A stretch of DNA of 64,000 nt from Pseudomonas marginalis. Its GTDB lineage: Bacteria; Pseudomonadota; Gammaproteobacteria; Pseudomonadales; Pseudomonadaceae. Where the stretch lies: positions 48,054 to 112,053 of the forward strand of contig NZ_LKEG01000025.1 of NCBI RefSeq assembly GCF_001645105.1, in the 5' to 3' direction. This document shows, piece by piece, positions 43,860 through 52,244 of the stretch (positions are counted from its first letter, which is position 1; the number at the start of each line of letters is the position of its first letter). The notes beneath the pieces are model-generated. The model saw nothing but the letters and a program-made list of their open reading frames with translations, ran no database searches and had not been told where the DNA came from. The position numbers and the translations under genes are program-made.

Positions 43860-43872
43860 GTTGTCGTACAAC
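43860..43872. promoter_or_regulatory. GntR-type operator site 1: GTTGTCGTACAAC
   Basis: A perfect inverted repeat (GTTGT-CGT-ACAAC) 51 bases upstream of the GntR/FCD gene, in position for autoregulation. It defines the pattern GTYRTCGTAYRAC met by four further sites in the window (46368, 46548, 54814, 54945). Confidence 0.7.
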
Positions 43873-43922
43873 CGCTTGAGCTATGATGAGGGTTCATTCG
43901 CAAACCGAGAATAACGCGCCCG

Positions 43923-44708
43923 ATGGACTACCCGAACGTCCAACCCAGTGCACGTCGAAAGCACCGCAGCATGGCCGAGGACCTGGTGGCCGAGTTATCT
44001 CGGCGCATCCACGCCGGCGAGTTGGCGTGTGCGACCAAACTGCCAACCGAGTCGCAGGTCATGCAGGAGCATGGCGTCAGCCGCACGGTGGTCCGCGAGG
44101 CGATTTCGCGCCTGCAGGCGGCGGGGCTGGTGGAAACCCGGCATGGCGTCGGGACGTTTGTGTGTGACATCCCGAGCGCGAGTGGTTTTCGTATCGACCC
44201 GGCCAGCATTGTCACGTTGGAGGATGTACTGGCGGTGCTGGAGCTGCGCATCAGCCTGGAAGTGGAGGCCGCCGGCCTGGCCAGCCACCGGCGCACCCCT
44301 GAGCAGTTGCAGTTGATGCGTGACTCGCTGGATATTCTCCAATCCAGTGCCATCAGTGCCGAGTATGCGGTGGCCGCGGACTTTCAGTTTCACCAGCAGA
44401 TCGCCCTCGCCACCGGCAACCGCTACTTCACCGACATCATGCTGCACCTTGAGGTGAGCATTATTCCCCGTGCGCGCATGCACTCCACGCGCCAGGCCAA
44501 CAACGACAAAGAACCCTATGTAGAACGCTTGAGCCGCGAGCACGAGGCGATCTACCAGGCCATCGCGCGCGGCGACTCCGACGCAGCGCGCGCGGCCATG
44601 CGCTTGCACTTGTCCAACAGCCGTGAGCGGATGCGCCGGTCTTATGCGGCGGCCAGCGCCGCTCAATCGGTGTCGAACGGCCCGGCTGCGGTGAACGCGC
44701 CGCCCTGA
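43923..44708 (+). CDS. GntR/FCD (FadR-subfamily) transcriptional regulator of uronate/aldarate genes
   Basis: 261 residues. N-terminal winged helix: MAEDLVAELSRRIHAGELAC, LPTESQVMQEHGVSRTVVRE, and LVETRHGVGTFVCD (about residues 17-85). C-terminal FCD domain: LAVLELRISLEVEAAGLA, DFQFHQQIALATGNRYF, and SREHEAIYQAIARGDSDAAR, with the conserved Asp/His metal ligands of FCD proteins. It is flanked by uronate dehydrogenase and porin genes, and operator copies precede the transport and KdgD genes. Repression relieved by a sugar acid is the expected mode. Its 3' end overlaps that of the converging udh gene by 46 bases. Confidence 0.92.
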   Translation: MDYPNVQPSARRKHRSMAEDLVAELSRRIHAGELACATKLPTESQVMQEHGVSRTVVREAISRLQAAGLVETRHGVGTFVCDIPSASGFRIDPASIVTLEDVLAVLELRISLEVEAAGLASHRRTPEQLQLMRDSLDILQSSAISAEYAVAADFQFHQQIALATGNRYFTDIMLHLEVSIIPRARMHSTRQANNDKEPYVERLSREHEAIYQAIARGDSDAARAAMRLHLSNSRERMRRSYAAASAAQSVSNGPAAVNAPP

Positions 44709-45478
44709 AACAGCCGGTCGGGATCGTTCTCGCCAGGCTCCGGCTGGCGCTCGACGGTGTCGCGAAACGCCTCCGAACTGTCCTGCGGGTTAAAGCCCAG
44801 GTGCGCTGCGTGGCGGTTGTCCCACCAGGTCGTGCGGTTGGCGGAAACGCCGTAGACCACGGTGTGCCCCACATCACGCGCGAGCAGGGCGCGCTCAATC
44901 AAGTGGTCCAGGTCGCGGTAGCTCAGCCAGGTCGACAGCATCCGTCGGTTGCGTGGCTGCGCGAATGAAGAGCCGATGCGCAAACTGACCGTTTCAATGC
45001 CATAGCGCTGGAAGTAAAAGCTCGCCAAGTCTTCGCCGTAGGCCTTGGACAAGGCGTAATAGCCATCCGGGCGTCGCTCGCTGTGGGCATCCAGGGGTTG
45101 GTCCTGTGTGTGAAAACCGGTGACGTGATTGGAACTGGCGAACACCACGCGCTTGATCCCGTGTTTGCGTGCCGCTTCATAAAGATGAAAGGTGCCGCGG
45201 ATATTGGCGTCGAGAATCGCTTCGAACGCCCGCTCAACGGAAATCCCACCCATGTGCACGATGGCATCCACGTCCTCAAGCAGGGCGTGCACGGCCTTTT
45301 TATCGGCCAGGTCGCAGTGCACGACTTCGTCATGGGCGCCGGCGCTGGGTGTCAGGGGGCTGATGTCGGACGCGCGCACGATATGCGCGTGGGCTTGCAG
45401 GGTTTTCCGCAGGATTTGCCCCAGGCCGCCGGCGGCGCCGGTCAACAGAATGCGGTTGAAGGGTTTGGTTGTGGTCAC
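44663..45478 (-). CDS. udh: Uronate dehydrogenase (NAD+-dependent)
   Basis: 271 residues from a GTG at 45478 (VTTTKPFNRILLTGAAGG), preceded by GACAAGGAAGATTCAAC; no ATG gives a better fit. Short-chain epimerase-like fold: ILLTGAAGGLGQILRKTL, IVHMGGISVERAFEAI, KRVVFASSNHVTGFH and the catalytic YYALSKAYGEDL (YxxxK). Length agrees with the roughly 270-275-residue Pseudomonas and Agrobacterium Udh enzymes, which oxidise galacturonate or glucuronate to the aldarolactone. Downstream of kdgM-type porin gene in the same direction (72-base gap). The last 46 bases overlap the opposing gntR gene. Confidence 0.87.
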   Translation of the reverse strand: MTTTKPFNRILLTGAAGGLGQILRKTLQAHAHIVRASDISPLTPSAGAHDEVVHCDLADKKAVHALLEDVDAIVHMGGISVERAFEAILDANIRGTFHLYEAARKHGIKRVVFASSNHVTGFHTQDQPLDAHSERRPDGYYALSKAYGEDLASFYFQRYGIETVSLRIGSSFAQPRNRRMLSTWLSYRDLDHLIERALLARDVGHTVVYGVSANRTTWWDNRHAAHLGFNPQDSSEAFRDTVERQPEPGENDPDRLFQGGAFTAAGPFDTD

Positions 45479-45550
45479 GTTGAATCTTCCTTGTCGAGGT
45501 GTAGGCGCGAGCTCGCCACAGCGAACTCGCGACTGCAGTGCCAATAGGCG

Positions 45551-46276
45551 TTACATGAAGTTGTACTGCACCCCCAGGCGCCAGCGGGCCTGGCGGTCTT
45601 CGCTGGTGGCGTTGACCTTCACGTCCCCGATTTCCATGAACGGGGCCCACTCTTTGGTCAGTTTGTATTTGACGATCATGTTCTGTTCGTAATCGCTCTT
45701 CTTGTTGTCGTAGCGGATGTAGTCGGTCTTGAAATAGATGTACTGGTATTCAAAGGCCCACTTGCTGGCCGGGGTATAGCCCAGCCAGCCTTCGAAGCGA
45801 TTGGTGTGCTGGTTGTCCTTGGCGCGATCCGGCATGTCCTCGTTGATCTGGTCGCGGTCGAGCTTCTTTGCGTCCAGTCGATAGCGCGTGGCGACGTAGA
45901 ACGCGTCGTTGATCTTGTAGTTGTACTTGAGGCCGACCTTGTAGGTTGTCGAGTCCTTCGAACTGTCCATTTGGAACGCCGGGGTCAGGGTCGATTGCGG
46001 GCTGAGCTTGTAGTTGTAGCTCACCGTGAACTCGTGGCCGTTGTTGATCATGTTGTCGTAGGCGACGTCTTCACGATCGCCGGCCGTGCGGTATTTCAAC
46101 TCCCCCTCGAATCCCAGGCCGCTGTCCATGCGGTAGCCGAGTTTGATCCGGTCAGCGTGAGCGCTGTCGTCTTCGGTGAACTGATGGCGGTAGTTGATGT
46201 TGGCGGAGTCGGCGTTGACGCAGAAGGGCAGGCCGAGCGCAGTGACAGTCAAAAGCGTGCGTAGGGTGGTGTTCAT
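45551..46276 (-). CDS. Oligogalacturonate-specific outer-membrane porin (KdgM family)
   Basis: 241 residues. Signal peptide (RTLLTVTALGLPFCVNA), then a sequence rich in alternating aromatic/polar beta-strands: INYRHQFTEDDSAHADRIKL, YRMDSGLGFEGELKYRTAGD, YKVGLKYNYKINDAFYVATR, ending in the outer-membrane terminal ...LGVQYNF plus Met. The size and opening match KdgM/NanC-type 12-strand monomeric porins that admit acidic oligosaccharides. It probably passes pectin oligomers into the periplasm. An operator copy (46368-46380) lies 92 bases upstream. Confidence 0.88.
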   Translation of the reverse strand: MNTTLRTLLTVTALGLPFCVNADSANINYRHQFTEDDSAHADRIKLGYRMDSGLGFEGELKYRTAGDREDVAYDNMINNGHEFTVSYNYKLSPQSTLTPAFQMDSSKDSTTYKVGLKYNYKINDAFYVATRYRLDAKKLDRDQINEDMPDRAKDNQHTNRFEGWLGYTPASKWAFEYQYIYFKTDYIRYDNKKSDYEQNMIVKYKLTKEWAPFMEIGDVKVNATSEDRQARWRLGVQYNFM

Positions 46277-46367
46277 ACGGTCTTCTTTTATTGTTTTTGT
46301 TGGAATGTTCTACCGGCCTGACGCCGGCAGTTGTTACGAACCTGTTACGTTTTGCGCGCCGACATAC

Positions 46368-46380
46368 GTTATCGTATGAC
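46368..46380. promoter_or_regulatory. GntR-type operator site 2: GTTATCGTATGAC
   Basis: It fits GTYRTCGTAYRAC exactly and lies between the divergent porin and enolase-superfamily genes, nearer the porin. Its centre is 180 bases from site 3. Confidence 0.65.
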
Positions 46381-46547
46381 TATGCGGTGGTCTACGTGTT
46401 ATCGGTCGTTTTGAAACACTTGGTTACAAATATGCGCAATGAATACTGGGTTATTCTCGTGCCTTGTTATTTTTAGTTGTCTTTAAAAGCGAGGGATTTC
46501 GGGGGTTTTAGTGAGATTTGTGTCGCGGAGTGGTTGGCTTTTCAAAT

Positions 46548-46560
46548 GTTGTACGATGAC
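46548..46560. promoter_or_regulatory. GntR-type operator site 3: GTTGTACGATGAC
   Basis: Its reverse complement, GTCATCGTACAAC, is identical to site 4 and to the reverse complement of site 5. It is 64 bases before the enolase-superfamily gene and thus in position to control the rightward transport/catabolic operon. Confidence 0.7.
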
Positions 46561-46623
46561 CTATGATCATTCTCAGCAGGCGACGCTCCTGTCACAAATT
46601 CAATAAGAAGGCTAAAGACGTCC

Positions 46624-47778
46624 ATGAGAATTACCGCAGTCAACGTCCAGGTGTTTTCCTACCCGACTCGCCGCGCAGTAGACAGTGCCGGCCACGCCCA
46701 TCCCGGCGAAGTCGCCCAGGCCAAGATGGCCCTGTTGCGTATCCAGACCGAGGAGGGCACCGAGGGTTACGCGTTCGGGCCGCCGGAATTGATCCGCCCT
46801 TATGTGCTCGATGGGTTTGTGCGCAAGGTGCTGGTCGGGCAGAACGCTTTTGATCGAGAAAAAATCTGGCACGACCTCGCGCACTGGCAGCGCGGCAGTG
46901 CCAGCCAGTTGACCGACCGCGCGCTGGCCTTGGTGGAGCAGGCCTTGTGGGATTGGGCCGGGCGCAAGCTGGGCGTGCCGGTGCACAAACTGATCGGCGG
47001 TTTTCGTGACAAGGTTCCGGCCTACGGCTCGACCATGTGCGGGGATGAATTGCCCGGCGGCCTGGCCACGCCCGACGACTATGGGCGGTTTGCCGAGACC
47101 CTGGTCAAGCGCGGCTACAAGGCGATCAAGTTGCACACCTGGATGCCGCCTGTGTCCTTCGCCCCGAGCCCGCGCATTGACGTCAAAGCCTGCGCGGCGG
47201 TGCGCGAGGCGGTGGGTCCGGACATCGCGCTGATGCTCGACGGCTATCACTGGTACAACCGAACCGACGCCCTGTATATCGGCCGCGAGCTGCAGAAGCT
47301 CGATTTCGCCTGGTTCGAAGAACCGATGATGGAAGACTCCGCCGAATCCTATGCCTGGTTGGCGGGCCAGTTGGACATCCCGGTACTGGGCCCGGAAACC
47401 CTGTCCGGCAAACACTTGAGCCGCGCCAGCTGGGTGAAGAATGATGTGTGCGACATCCTGCGTGCCGGGGTGGCCGGCGTCGGCGGTATCGGCCCGTGCC
47501 TGAAGGTGGCGCACATGGCCGAGTCGTTCGGGATGGATTGTGAAATTCACGGCAATGGCGCGGCCAACCTGGCCGTGGTCGGTGCGATCAAAAACTGCAC
47601 CTGGTACGAGCGTGGGTTGCTGCACCCGTATTTGGATTACGACGAAGTACCGGCCTACCTCAAGCGCCTGGTCGACCCGATGGACAGCGATGGGTTTGTA
47701 CACTTGTCCGATTTGCCGGGCCTGGGCGAAGACATTGATTTCGAATTTGTCGAGGCCAACACGCTTAACCGCTTTTGA
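46624..47778 (+). CDS. Enolase-superfamily (mandelate racemase-like) aldarate dehydratase or lactone cycloisomerase
   Basis: 384 residues. Capping domain (MRITAVNVQVFSYPTRRAVD and following) and barrel with metal ligands in MLDGYHWYNR (Asp), FAWFEEPMM (Glu) and LGPETLSGKH (Glu). Acid/base residues: lysine in YKAIKLHTW, and an Asp-His pair in CDILRAG and CEIHGNGAANL. The second lysine of the usual KxK motif is replaced by His (KLH). Between udh and kdgD it should handle the galactarolactone-to-5-keto-4-deoxyglucarate step, either as a galactarolactone cycloisomerase or a galactarate dehydratase; sequence alone does not decide. Confidence 0.82.
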   Translation: MRITAVNVQVFSYPTRRAVDSAGHAHPGEVAQAKMALLRIQTEEGTEGYAFGPPELIRPYVLDGFVRKVLVGQNAFDREKIWHDLAHWQRGSASQLTDRALALVEQALWDWAGRKLGVPVHKLIGGFRDKVPAYGSTMCGDELPGGLATPDDYGRFAETLVKRGYKAIKLHTWMPPVSFAPSPRIDVKACAAVREAVGPDIALMLDGYHWYNRTDALYIGRELQKLDFAWFEEPMMEDSAESYAWLAGQLDIPVLGPETLSGKHLSRASWVKNDVCDILRAGVAGVGGIGPCLKVAHMAESFGMDCEIHGNGAANLAVVGAIKNCTWYERGLLHPYLDYDEVPAYLKRLVDPMDSDGFVHLSDLPGLGEDIDFEFVEANTLNRF

Positions 47779-47788
47779 TGTGAACTGA

Positions 47789-47814
47789 GGTGTCCCGGCC
47801 ACGGCCGGGACACC
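47789..47814 (+). terminator. GC-rich intercistronic hairpin
   Basis: GGTGTCCCGGCC (47789-47800) and GGCCGGGACACC (47803-47814) are perfectly complementary with two bases between. No T-run follows. It probably protects or partly attenuates the transcript between the enolase-superfamily and the first binding-protein genes. Confidence 0.6.
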
Positions 47815-47849
47815 CACGAGCCCTATAAATATAAGAAAGGCGTTTTACT

Positions 47850-49460
47850 ATGAGCATTCTTCCTTCGCTGTGGGCGCGGGTGCTGGCGGCGACCCTGGTG
47901 GTTGGCGCAGTCCCTGTGGTGCAGGCCAAGACCCCGGCTGATCAGTTGATCGTCGGCATGAGCATGATCAATCTGCTGTCGCTGGATCCGGCCGCGGCCA
48001 CCGGGCTGGATGTGTCGGAGATCAATGCCAATCTCTATGACATGTTGCTGGTGCAGGACGTGGCCAGGCCCGACCAATTGGTGCCGGCACTGGCCGAGCG
48101 TTGGCAGGTCAGCGATGACCGCAAGACCCTCACTTTTAACCTGCGCACCGATGTGAAATTCCAATCCGGCAACCCGCTGAGTGCCGATGATGTCGCCTGG
48201 TCATTGCAGCGGGTGCTCAAGCTGAACCTGGCGCTGGCTTCCACCTGGAAGGCCTATGGCTTCAGCGCCGACAATGTCGAGCGCTACATGCGCGCCACCG
48301 ACCCCAACACCTTCGTGATCGAACTGCCACGCCCGACCGACCCGCAGCTGGTGCTCAACACCCTGGCGACGTCGCCCAGTGCGTTTATCCTCGACCGTAA
48401 AACCGTGCTCGAACACCAGAAAAACAACGACATGGGCGCCGCCTGGCTGGTCACCCACGCGGCCGGCAGCGGCGCGTTCGTGCTCAACGACTGGCGCGCC
48501 AACGACGTGATTCTGATGACCCGTTTCGACGGCTACTGGGGTGGCCCGGCCAAACTCAAGCGGATCGTCATGCGCAACATGACCGAGTCCCAGTCGTTGC
48601 GCCTGATGATCGAGCGCGGCGACCTGGACATCGCCAAAGGCATGTCCGCACCCGATATCCAGGCCTTGCAGGGTAACCCCAAGGTACGCACCCAGACCCT
48701 GCAGCGCGGCACCTTGTATTACGTGGCGTTGAGCGTGAAGCAGCCGATGTTCGCCGACGCCCGCGTGCGCAAAGCCGTGCGTTCGCTGATCGATTACCAG
48801 GGCATCAACCAGACGGTGATGCCGCACTACGGCCTGATCAACCAGCGCCCACTGCCGCTGGGCCTGGCCGCGCGCCTGCCGGACCCGGGCTATCGCCTGA
48901 ACGTCGAGGAAGCCAAGGCGCTCCTGGCGCAGGCCGGCTACCCCAACGGTTTCAAGACCACCATTCGCGTGCTGGCCGAGCCGCCGTTCATCAATATCGC
49001 CTCCAACCTGCAATCGACCCTGGCCCAGGCCGGGATCGAAGCCAGCATCATCACCGGCACCGGCAACCAGATCTACGGCGCGATGCGTGAGCGCAGCTTC
49101 GACATCATCGTCGGCCGCGGCGGCGGCGGGGCCGAGCGCCACCCGCATTCCAGCTTGCGTACCCTGGTGTACAACCCGGACAACCGTGACGAAGCCAAAC
49201 TGAGCAACTTCCAAGGCTGGCGCACCTCGTTCTACAGCCCCGAGTTGAACCAGTTGATCGAACGTGCCGAGGTCGAGCCCGATGGCGCCAAGCAACTGGC
49301 CCAGTACCGGCAGGTCCAGCAACTGCTCGACGAGCAAGTGGGCGCGATCCTACCGGTATCCCAGATGACCGACACCGTGCTGGTCTACAGCGACGTGACG
49401 GATTTCCAGGGGCACACGGCCGCCACTACCCGCTACAAGGACGTCTACAAGACGCGCTAA
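47850..49460 (+). CDS. ABC transporter periplasmic binding protein, family 5 (dipeptide/oligopeptide type), copy 1
   Basis: 536 residues; signal peptide ending ...VVQAKTPADQ. SBP family 5 landmarks: PDQLVPALAERWQVSDDRKT, LTFNLRTDVKFQSGNPLSAD, DVAWSLQRVLKLN and RFDGYWGGPAKLKRIVMRNM. Although the family is named after peptides, many members carry oligosaccharides. Location between uronate-pathway genes and the presence of an adjacent operator suggest a pectin-derived (oligo)galacturonide or aldarate ligand. Closely paralogous to 50584-52194. Preceded by AGAAAGGCG as ribosome site. Confidence 0.88.
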   Translation: MSILPSLWARVLAATLVVGAVPVVQAKTPADQLIVGMSMINLLSLDPAAATGLDVSEINANLYDMLLVQDVARPDQLVPALAERWQVSDDRKTLTFNLRTDVKFQSGNPLSADDVAWSLQRVLKLNLALASTWKAYGFSADNVERYMRATDPNTFVIELPRPTDPQLVLNTLATSPSAFILDRKTVLEHQKNNDMGAAWLVTHAAGSGAFVLNDWRANDVILMTRFDGYWGGPAKLKRIVMRNMTESQSLRLMIERGDLDIAKGMSAPDIQALQGNPKVRTQTLQRGTLYYVALSVKQPMFADARVRKAVRSLIDYQGINQTVMPHYGLINQRPLPLGLAARLPDPGYRLNVEEAKALLAQAGYPNGFKTTIRVLAEPPFINIASNLQSTLAQAGIEASIITGTGNQIYGAMRERSFDIIVGRGGGGAERHPHSSLRTLVYNPDNRDEAKLSNFQGWRTSFYSPELNQLIERAEVEPDGAKQLAQYRQVQQLLDEQVGAILPVSQMTDTVLVYSDVTDFQGHTAATTRYKDVYKTR

Positions 49461-49500
49461 GGCCGCGCATCCTCGGATGCCGACTGCACAGGAGCTTCCC

Positions 49501-50538
49501 ATGTTTGTTATGACTGCCTCGGTAATGGGCGCTCGCGCGTCCAACACAGCCCGGCGTGCCGGTACGGTCCTGGTGACCTTGCTCGGCCTGCTGGCGCTGA
49601 CGTTCATCATCGGCCGGGTCATGCCGCTCGACCCCGTGCTGGCGGTGGTCGGGCCGGACGCCGACAGCTCCACCTACGACCAGGTGTACCGGGCCATGGG
49701 GCTGGATAAGCCGATCTGGACGCAGTTCGGCCTGTACCTCAACGACCTGTTGCACGGTAACTTCGGCAACGCACTGTTGACCGGCCACCCGGTACTGGAT
49801 GACATCCGCCGGGTGTTCCCCGCGACCATCGAACTGGCGACCCTGGCGATCCTGTTCGGCATCGTCATCGGCCTGCCGCTGGGCGTGTGTGCCGCCAGTA
49901 ACCAGGGGCGCATGGGCGATCACGTGGCGCGGGTCATCACCTTGTTCGGCTATTCCACGCCGATTTTCTGGCTGGGCATGATGGGCTTGCTGGTGTTCTA
50001 CGCCTGGCTCGGTTGGGCCGGCGGTGCAGGGCGCATCGACCTGGCGTACGACGGCATGGTGCCCGACGTGACCGGCCTGTTGCTGATCGACACGGCGCTC
50101 GCCCGCGACTGGGAGGCCTTTACCAGCGCCTTGCGCCATATCGTGCTGCCGGCGCTGATCCTGGGGCTGAATTCGGTCGCTTACATCAGCCGCATGACCC
50201 GCAGCTTCATGCTGGAGCAGCTGTCCCAGGAGTACATCATCACCGCTCGCGTCAAAGGCTTGTCCCGGCGCCAGGTGGTGTGGGGCCACGCTTTTCGCAA
50301 CATCCTCGTGCAGTTGCTGACGGTGGTGGCCCTGGCCTACGGCTCGCTGCTCGAAGGCGCCGTGCTGATCGAGACCGTGTTTGCCTGGCCCGGTTTTGGC
50401 CAGTACCTCACCAGCAGCCTGATGCTGGGGGACATGAACGCGGTGATGGGGTGCGTGCTGGTGATCGGCTTGATCTTTGTCGCGCTCAACCTGATCAGCG
50501 ATGCCCTCTACAAAGTGTTCGACCCGCGCACCCGTTAA
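49501..50538 (+). CDS. ABC transporter permease, DppB-type
   Basis: 345 residues from ATG 49501 after CACAGGAGCTTCCC; an ATG at 49477 is less well placed. Six membrane helices. DppB-family features: MGLDKPIWTQFGLYLNDLLH followed by GNFGNAL, the FPATIELATLAILFGIVIGL helix and the EAA-like loop YIITARVKGLSRRQVVWGHA that contacts the ATPase. It pairs with the DppC-type permease at 52245. Confidence 0.92.
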   Translation: MFVMTASVMGARASNTARRAGTVLVTLLGLLALTFIIGRVMPLDPVLAVVGPDADSSTYDQVYRAMGLDKPIWTQFGLYLNDLLHGNFGNALLTGHPVLDDIRRVFPATIELATLAILFGIVIGLPLGVCAASNQGRMGDHVARVITLFGYSTPIFWLGMMGLLVFYAWLGWAGGAGRIDLAYDGMVPDVTGLLLIDTALARDWEAFTSALRHIVLPALILGLNSVAYISRMTRSFMLEQLSQEYIITARVKGLSRRQVVWGHAFRNILVQLLTVVALAYGSLLEGAVLIETVFAWPGFGQYLTSSLMLGDMNAVMGCVLVIGLIFVALNLISDALYKVFDPRTR

Positions 50539-50583
50539 GCGCTTCGCAGTACCGATAAAACTATAAAAAGAAGGATTCTTTCA

Positions 50584-52194
50584 ATGACGACTGCATTTTC
50601 AACACTGCGCCTGAGCCTGCTGGCGGCCGCACTGGCGCTGGGCCCGATGACGCTGGCCCAGGCCAAGACCCCGGCCGATCAACTGATCGTGGGCATGAGC
50701 ATGGTCAACCTGTTCTCCATCGACCCGGCCAACGCGCCCGGCCTCGACGCTTCCGGGGTCAACGCCAATCTCTACGACACACTGATCAAGCGCGACCAGG
50801 GCAACCCGGAAAAGCACCTGCCGCAACTGGCCGAACGCTGGGACATCAGCGAAGACGGCAAGCAAGTGACCTTTCATCTGCGCCAGGACGTGAAGTTCCA
50901 CTCCGGCAACCCGCTGACCGCCGAGGATGTGGCCTGGTCGCTGTACCGGGTGATGAAACTCAATTTCGGCCTGGCCACCACCTGGAAAGCCTACGGCTAC
51001 AGCGTTGAGAATATTCAGTCGCTGATCCGCGCCACGGATGCCCACACGCTGGTCATCGACCTGCCGCAGACCATGGACCCGCTGCTGCTGGTGGACTCGC
51101 TGGCCATCTCGCCGAGCGCCGTGGTGGTGGACCGCAAGACCGCCCTGGCCCACGAGAAAAACGGTGACCTGGGGGCCGGTTGGCTGGTGACCAATGAGGC
51201 GGGCAGCGGCCCCTTCGTGCTGACCAAATGGAGCGCCAACGACTCGCTGTTGCTGACCCGGTTCGACGGCTACTGGGGCGGGGCGGCCAAGCTCAAGCGT
51301 GTGGTGGTGCGGCATATGACCGAGTCCCAGTCGCTGCGCCTGATGCTTGAGCGCGGCGACCTCGACCTGGCGTATGGCATGGCCGCACCGGACATTCGCG
51401 CCATCGACGGCTCGGACAAGATCCAGGTGCAGTCATTGCCGCGCGGCACGATGTACTACGTCGCCATGAGCATGAAGCAACCCGAGTTCGCGAAGGCCCA
51501 GGTGCGTGAAGCAGTGCGCAACTTGATCGACTACAAGGGCCTGGATGAGCAGGTGATGCCGTATTACGGCACGCTCAATCAGCAGCCGATGCAGTTGGGG
51601 TTGGCGGCGCGTTTGCCGGATCCGGGCTATCACATGGATGTGCCGAAGGCGAAAAAGCTGCTTGCCGAGGCGGGGTATCCCGAGGGGTTCACAACCACTA
51701 TCCGCACGCTGTCGGAGCCGCCGTTCATTGATATCGCCGCGCGCCTGCAAGCGACATTGGCCGAAGGCGGGATCAAGGCGAGCATCGTCACCGGCACCGG
51801 CAACCAGGTCTACGGCGCGATGCGGGCGCGCAATTTCGAGATCATTGTGGCGCGTGGGGCTGAGCGTTATCCCCATCCGTATTTCAGCCTGCGCACGTTC
51901 GCCTATAACCCCAACAACAGTGATGACGCCGGCTTGCCCAACTTCCAGGGCTGGCGCGCCTCGTTCTTCAGCCCGCCGCTCAACAGCCTGATCGACAAGG
52001 CCGGCGTGACGCGTGACGCGGCGCAGCGCATCAGCCTGTATCACCAGGCGCAGACCCTCTATGACCAACAGGTCGGGCCGATCCTGATGATCTCGCAAAT
52101 GACCGACACCGTGGTCAGCGCCGCCGACGTCAAGGGCTTCAGCGGTGACGACGCCGAGGCCACCCGCTACCTGGGTGTCTACAAGGCGCGCTGA
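50584..52194 (+). CDS. ABC transporter periplasmic binding protein, family 5, copy 2
   Basis: 536 residues, the same length as copy 1, with a signal peptide ending ...LAQAKTPADQLIVG. It shares with copy 1 many blocks in the same order (AKTPADQLIVGMSM, DVAWSL, TWKAYG, RFDGYWGG, AARLPDPGY, GTGNQ.YGAMR), so it arose by duplication within the operon and sits after the first permease gene. The differences are concentrated between shared blocks, so the two proteins may serve different ligands through one membrane channel. A hairpin follows its stop. Confidence 0.88.
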   Translation: MTTAFSTLRLSLLAAALALGPMTLAQAKTPADQLIVGMSMVNLFSIDPANAPGLDASGVNANLYDTLIKRDQGNPEKHLPQLAERWDISEDGKQVTFHLRQDVKFHSGNPLTAEDVAWSLYRVMKLNFGLATTWKAYGYSVENIQSLIRATDAHTLVIDLPQTMDPLLLVDSLAISPSAVVVDRKTALAHEKNGDLGAGWLVTNEAGSGPFVLTKWSANDSLLLTRFDGYWGGAAKLKRVVVRHMTESQSLRLMLERGDLDLAYGMAAPDIRAIDGSDKIQVQSLPRGTMYYVAMSMKQPEFAKAQVREAVRNLIDYKGLDEQVMPYYGTLNQQPMQLGLAARLPDPGYHMDVPKAKKLLAEAGYPEGFTTTIRTLSEPPFIDIAARLQATLAEGGIKASIVTGTGNQVYGAMRARNFEIIVARGAERYPHPYFSLRTFAYNPNNSDDAGLPNFQGWRASFFSPPLNSLIDKAGVTRDAAQRISLYHQAQTLYDQQVGPILMISQMTDTVVSAADVKGFSGDDAEATRYLGVYKAR

Positions 52195-52199
52195 GTCGG

Positions 52200-52215
52200 G
52201 CCGGGTACGCCCGGC
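52200..52215 (+). terminator. Hairpin after the second binding-protein gene
   Basis: GCCGGG (52200-52205), loop TACG, CCCGGC (52210-52215), with no T-run. Like the hairpin at 47789, it probably sets relative mRNA levels of binding protein and permease rather than ending transcription. Confidence 0.5.
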
Positions 52216-52244
52216 ACTCCTGAATTCACACAGAGAACATGCTG

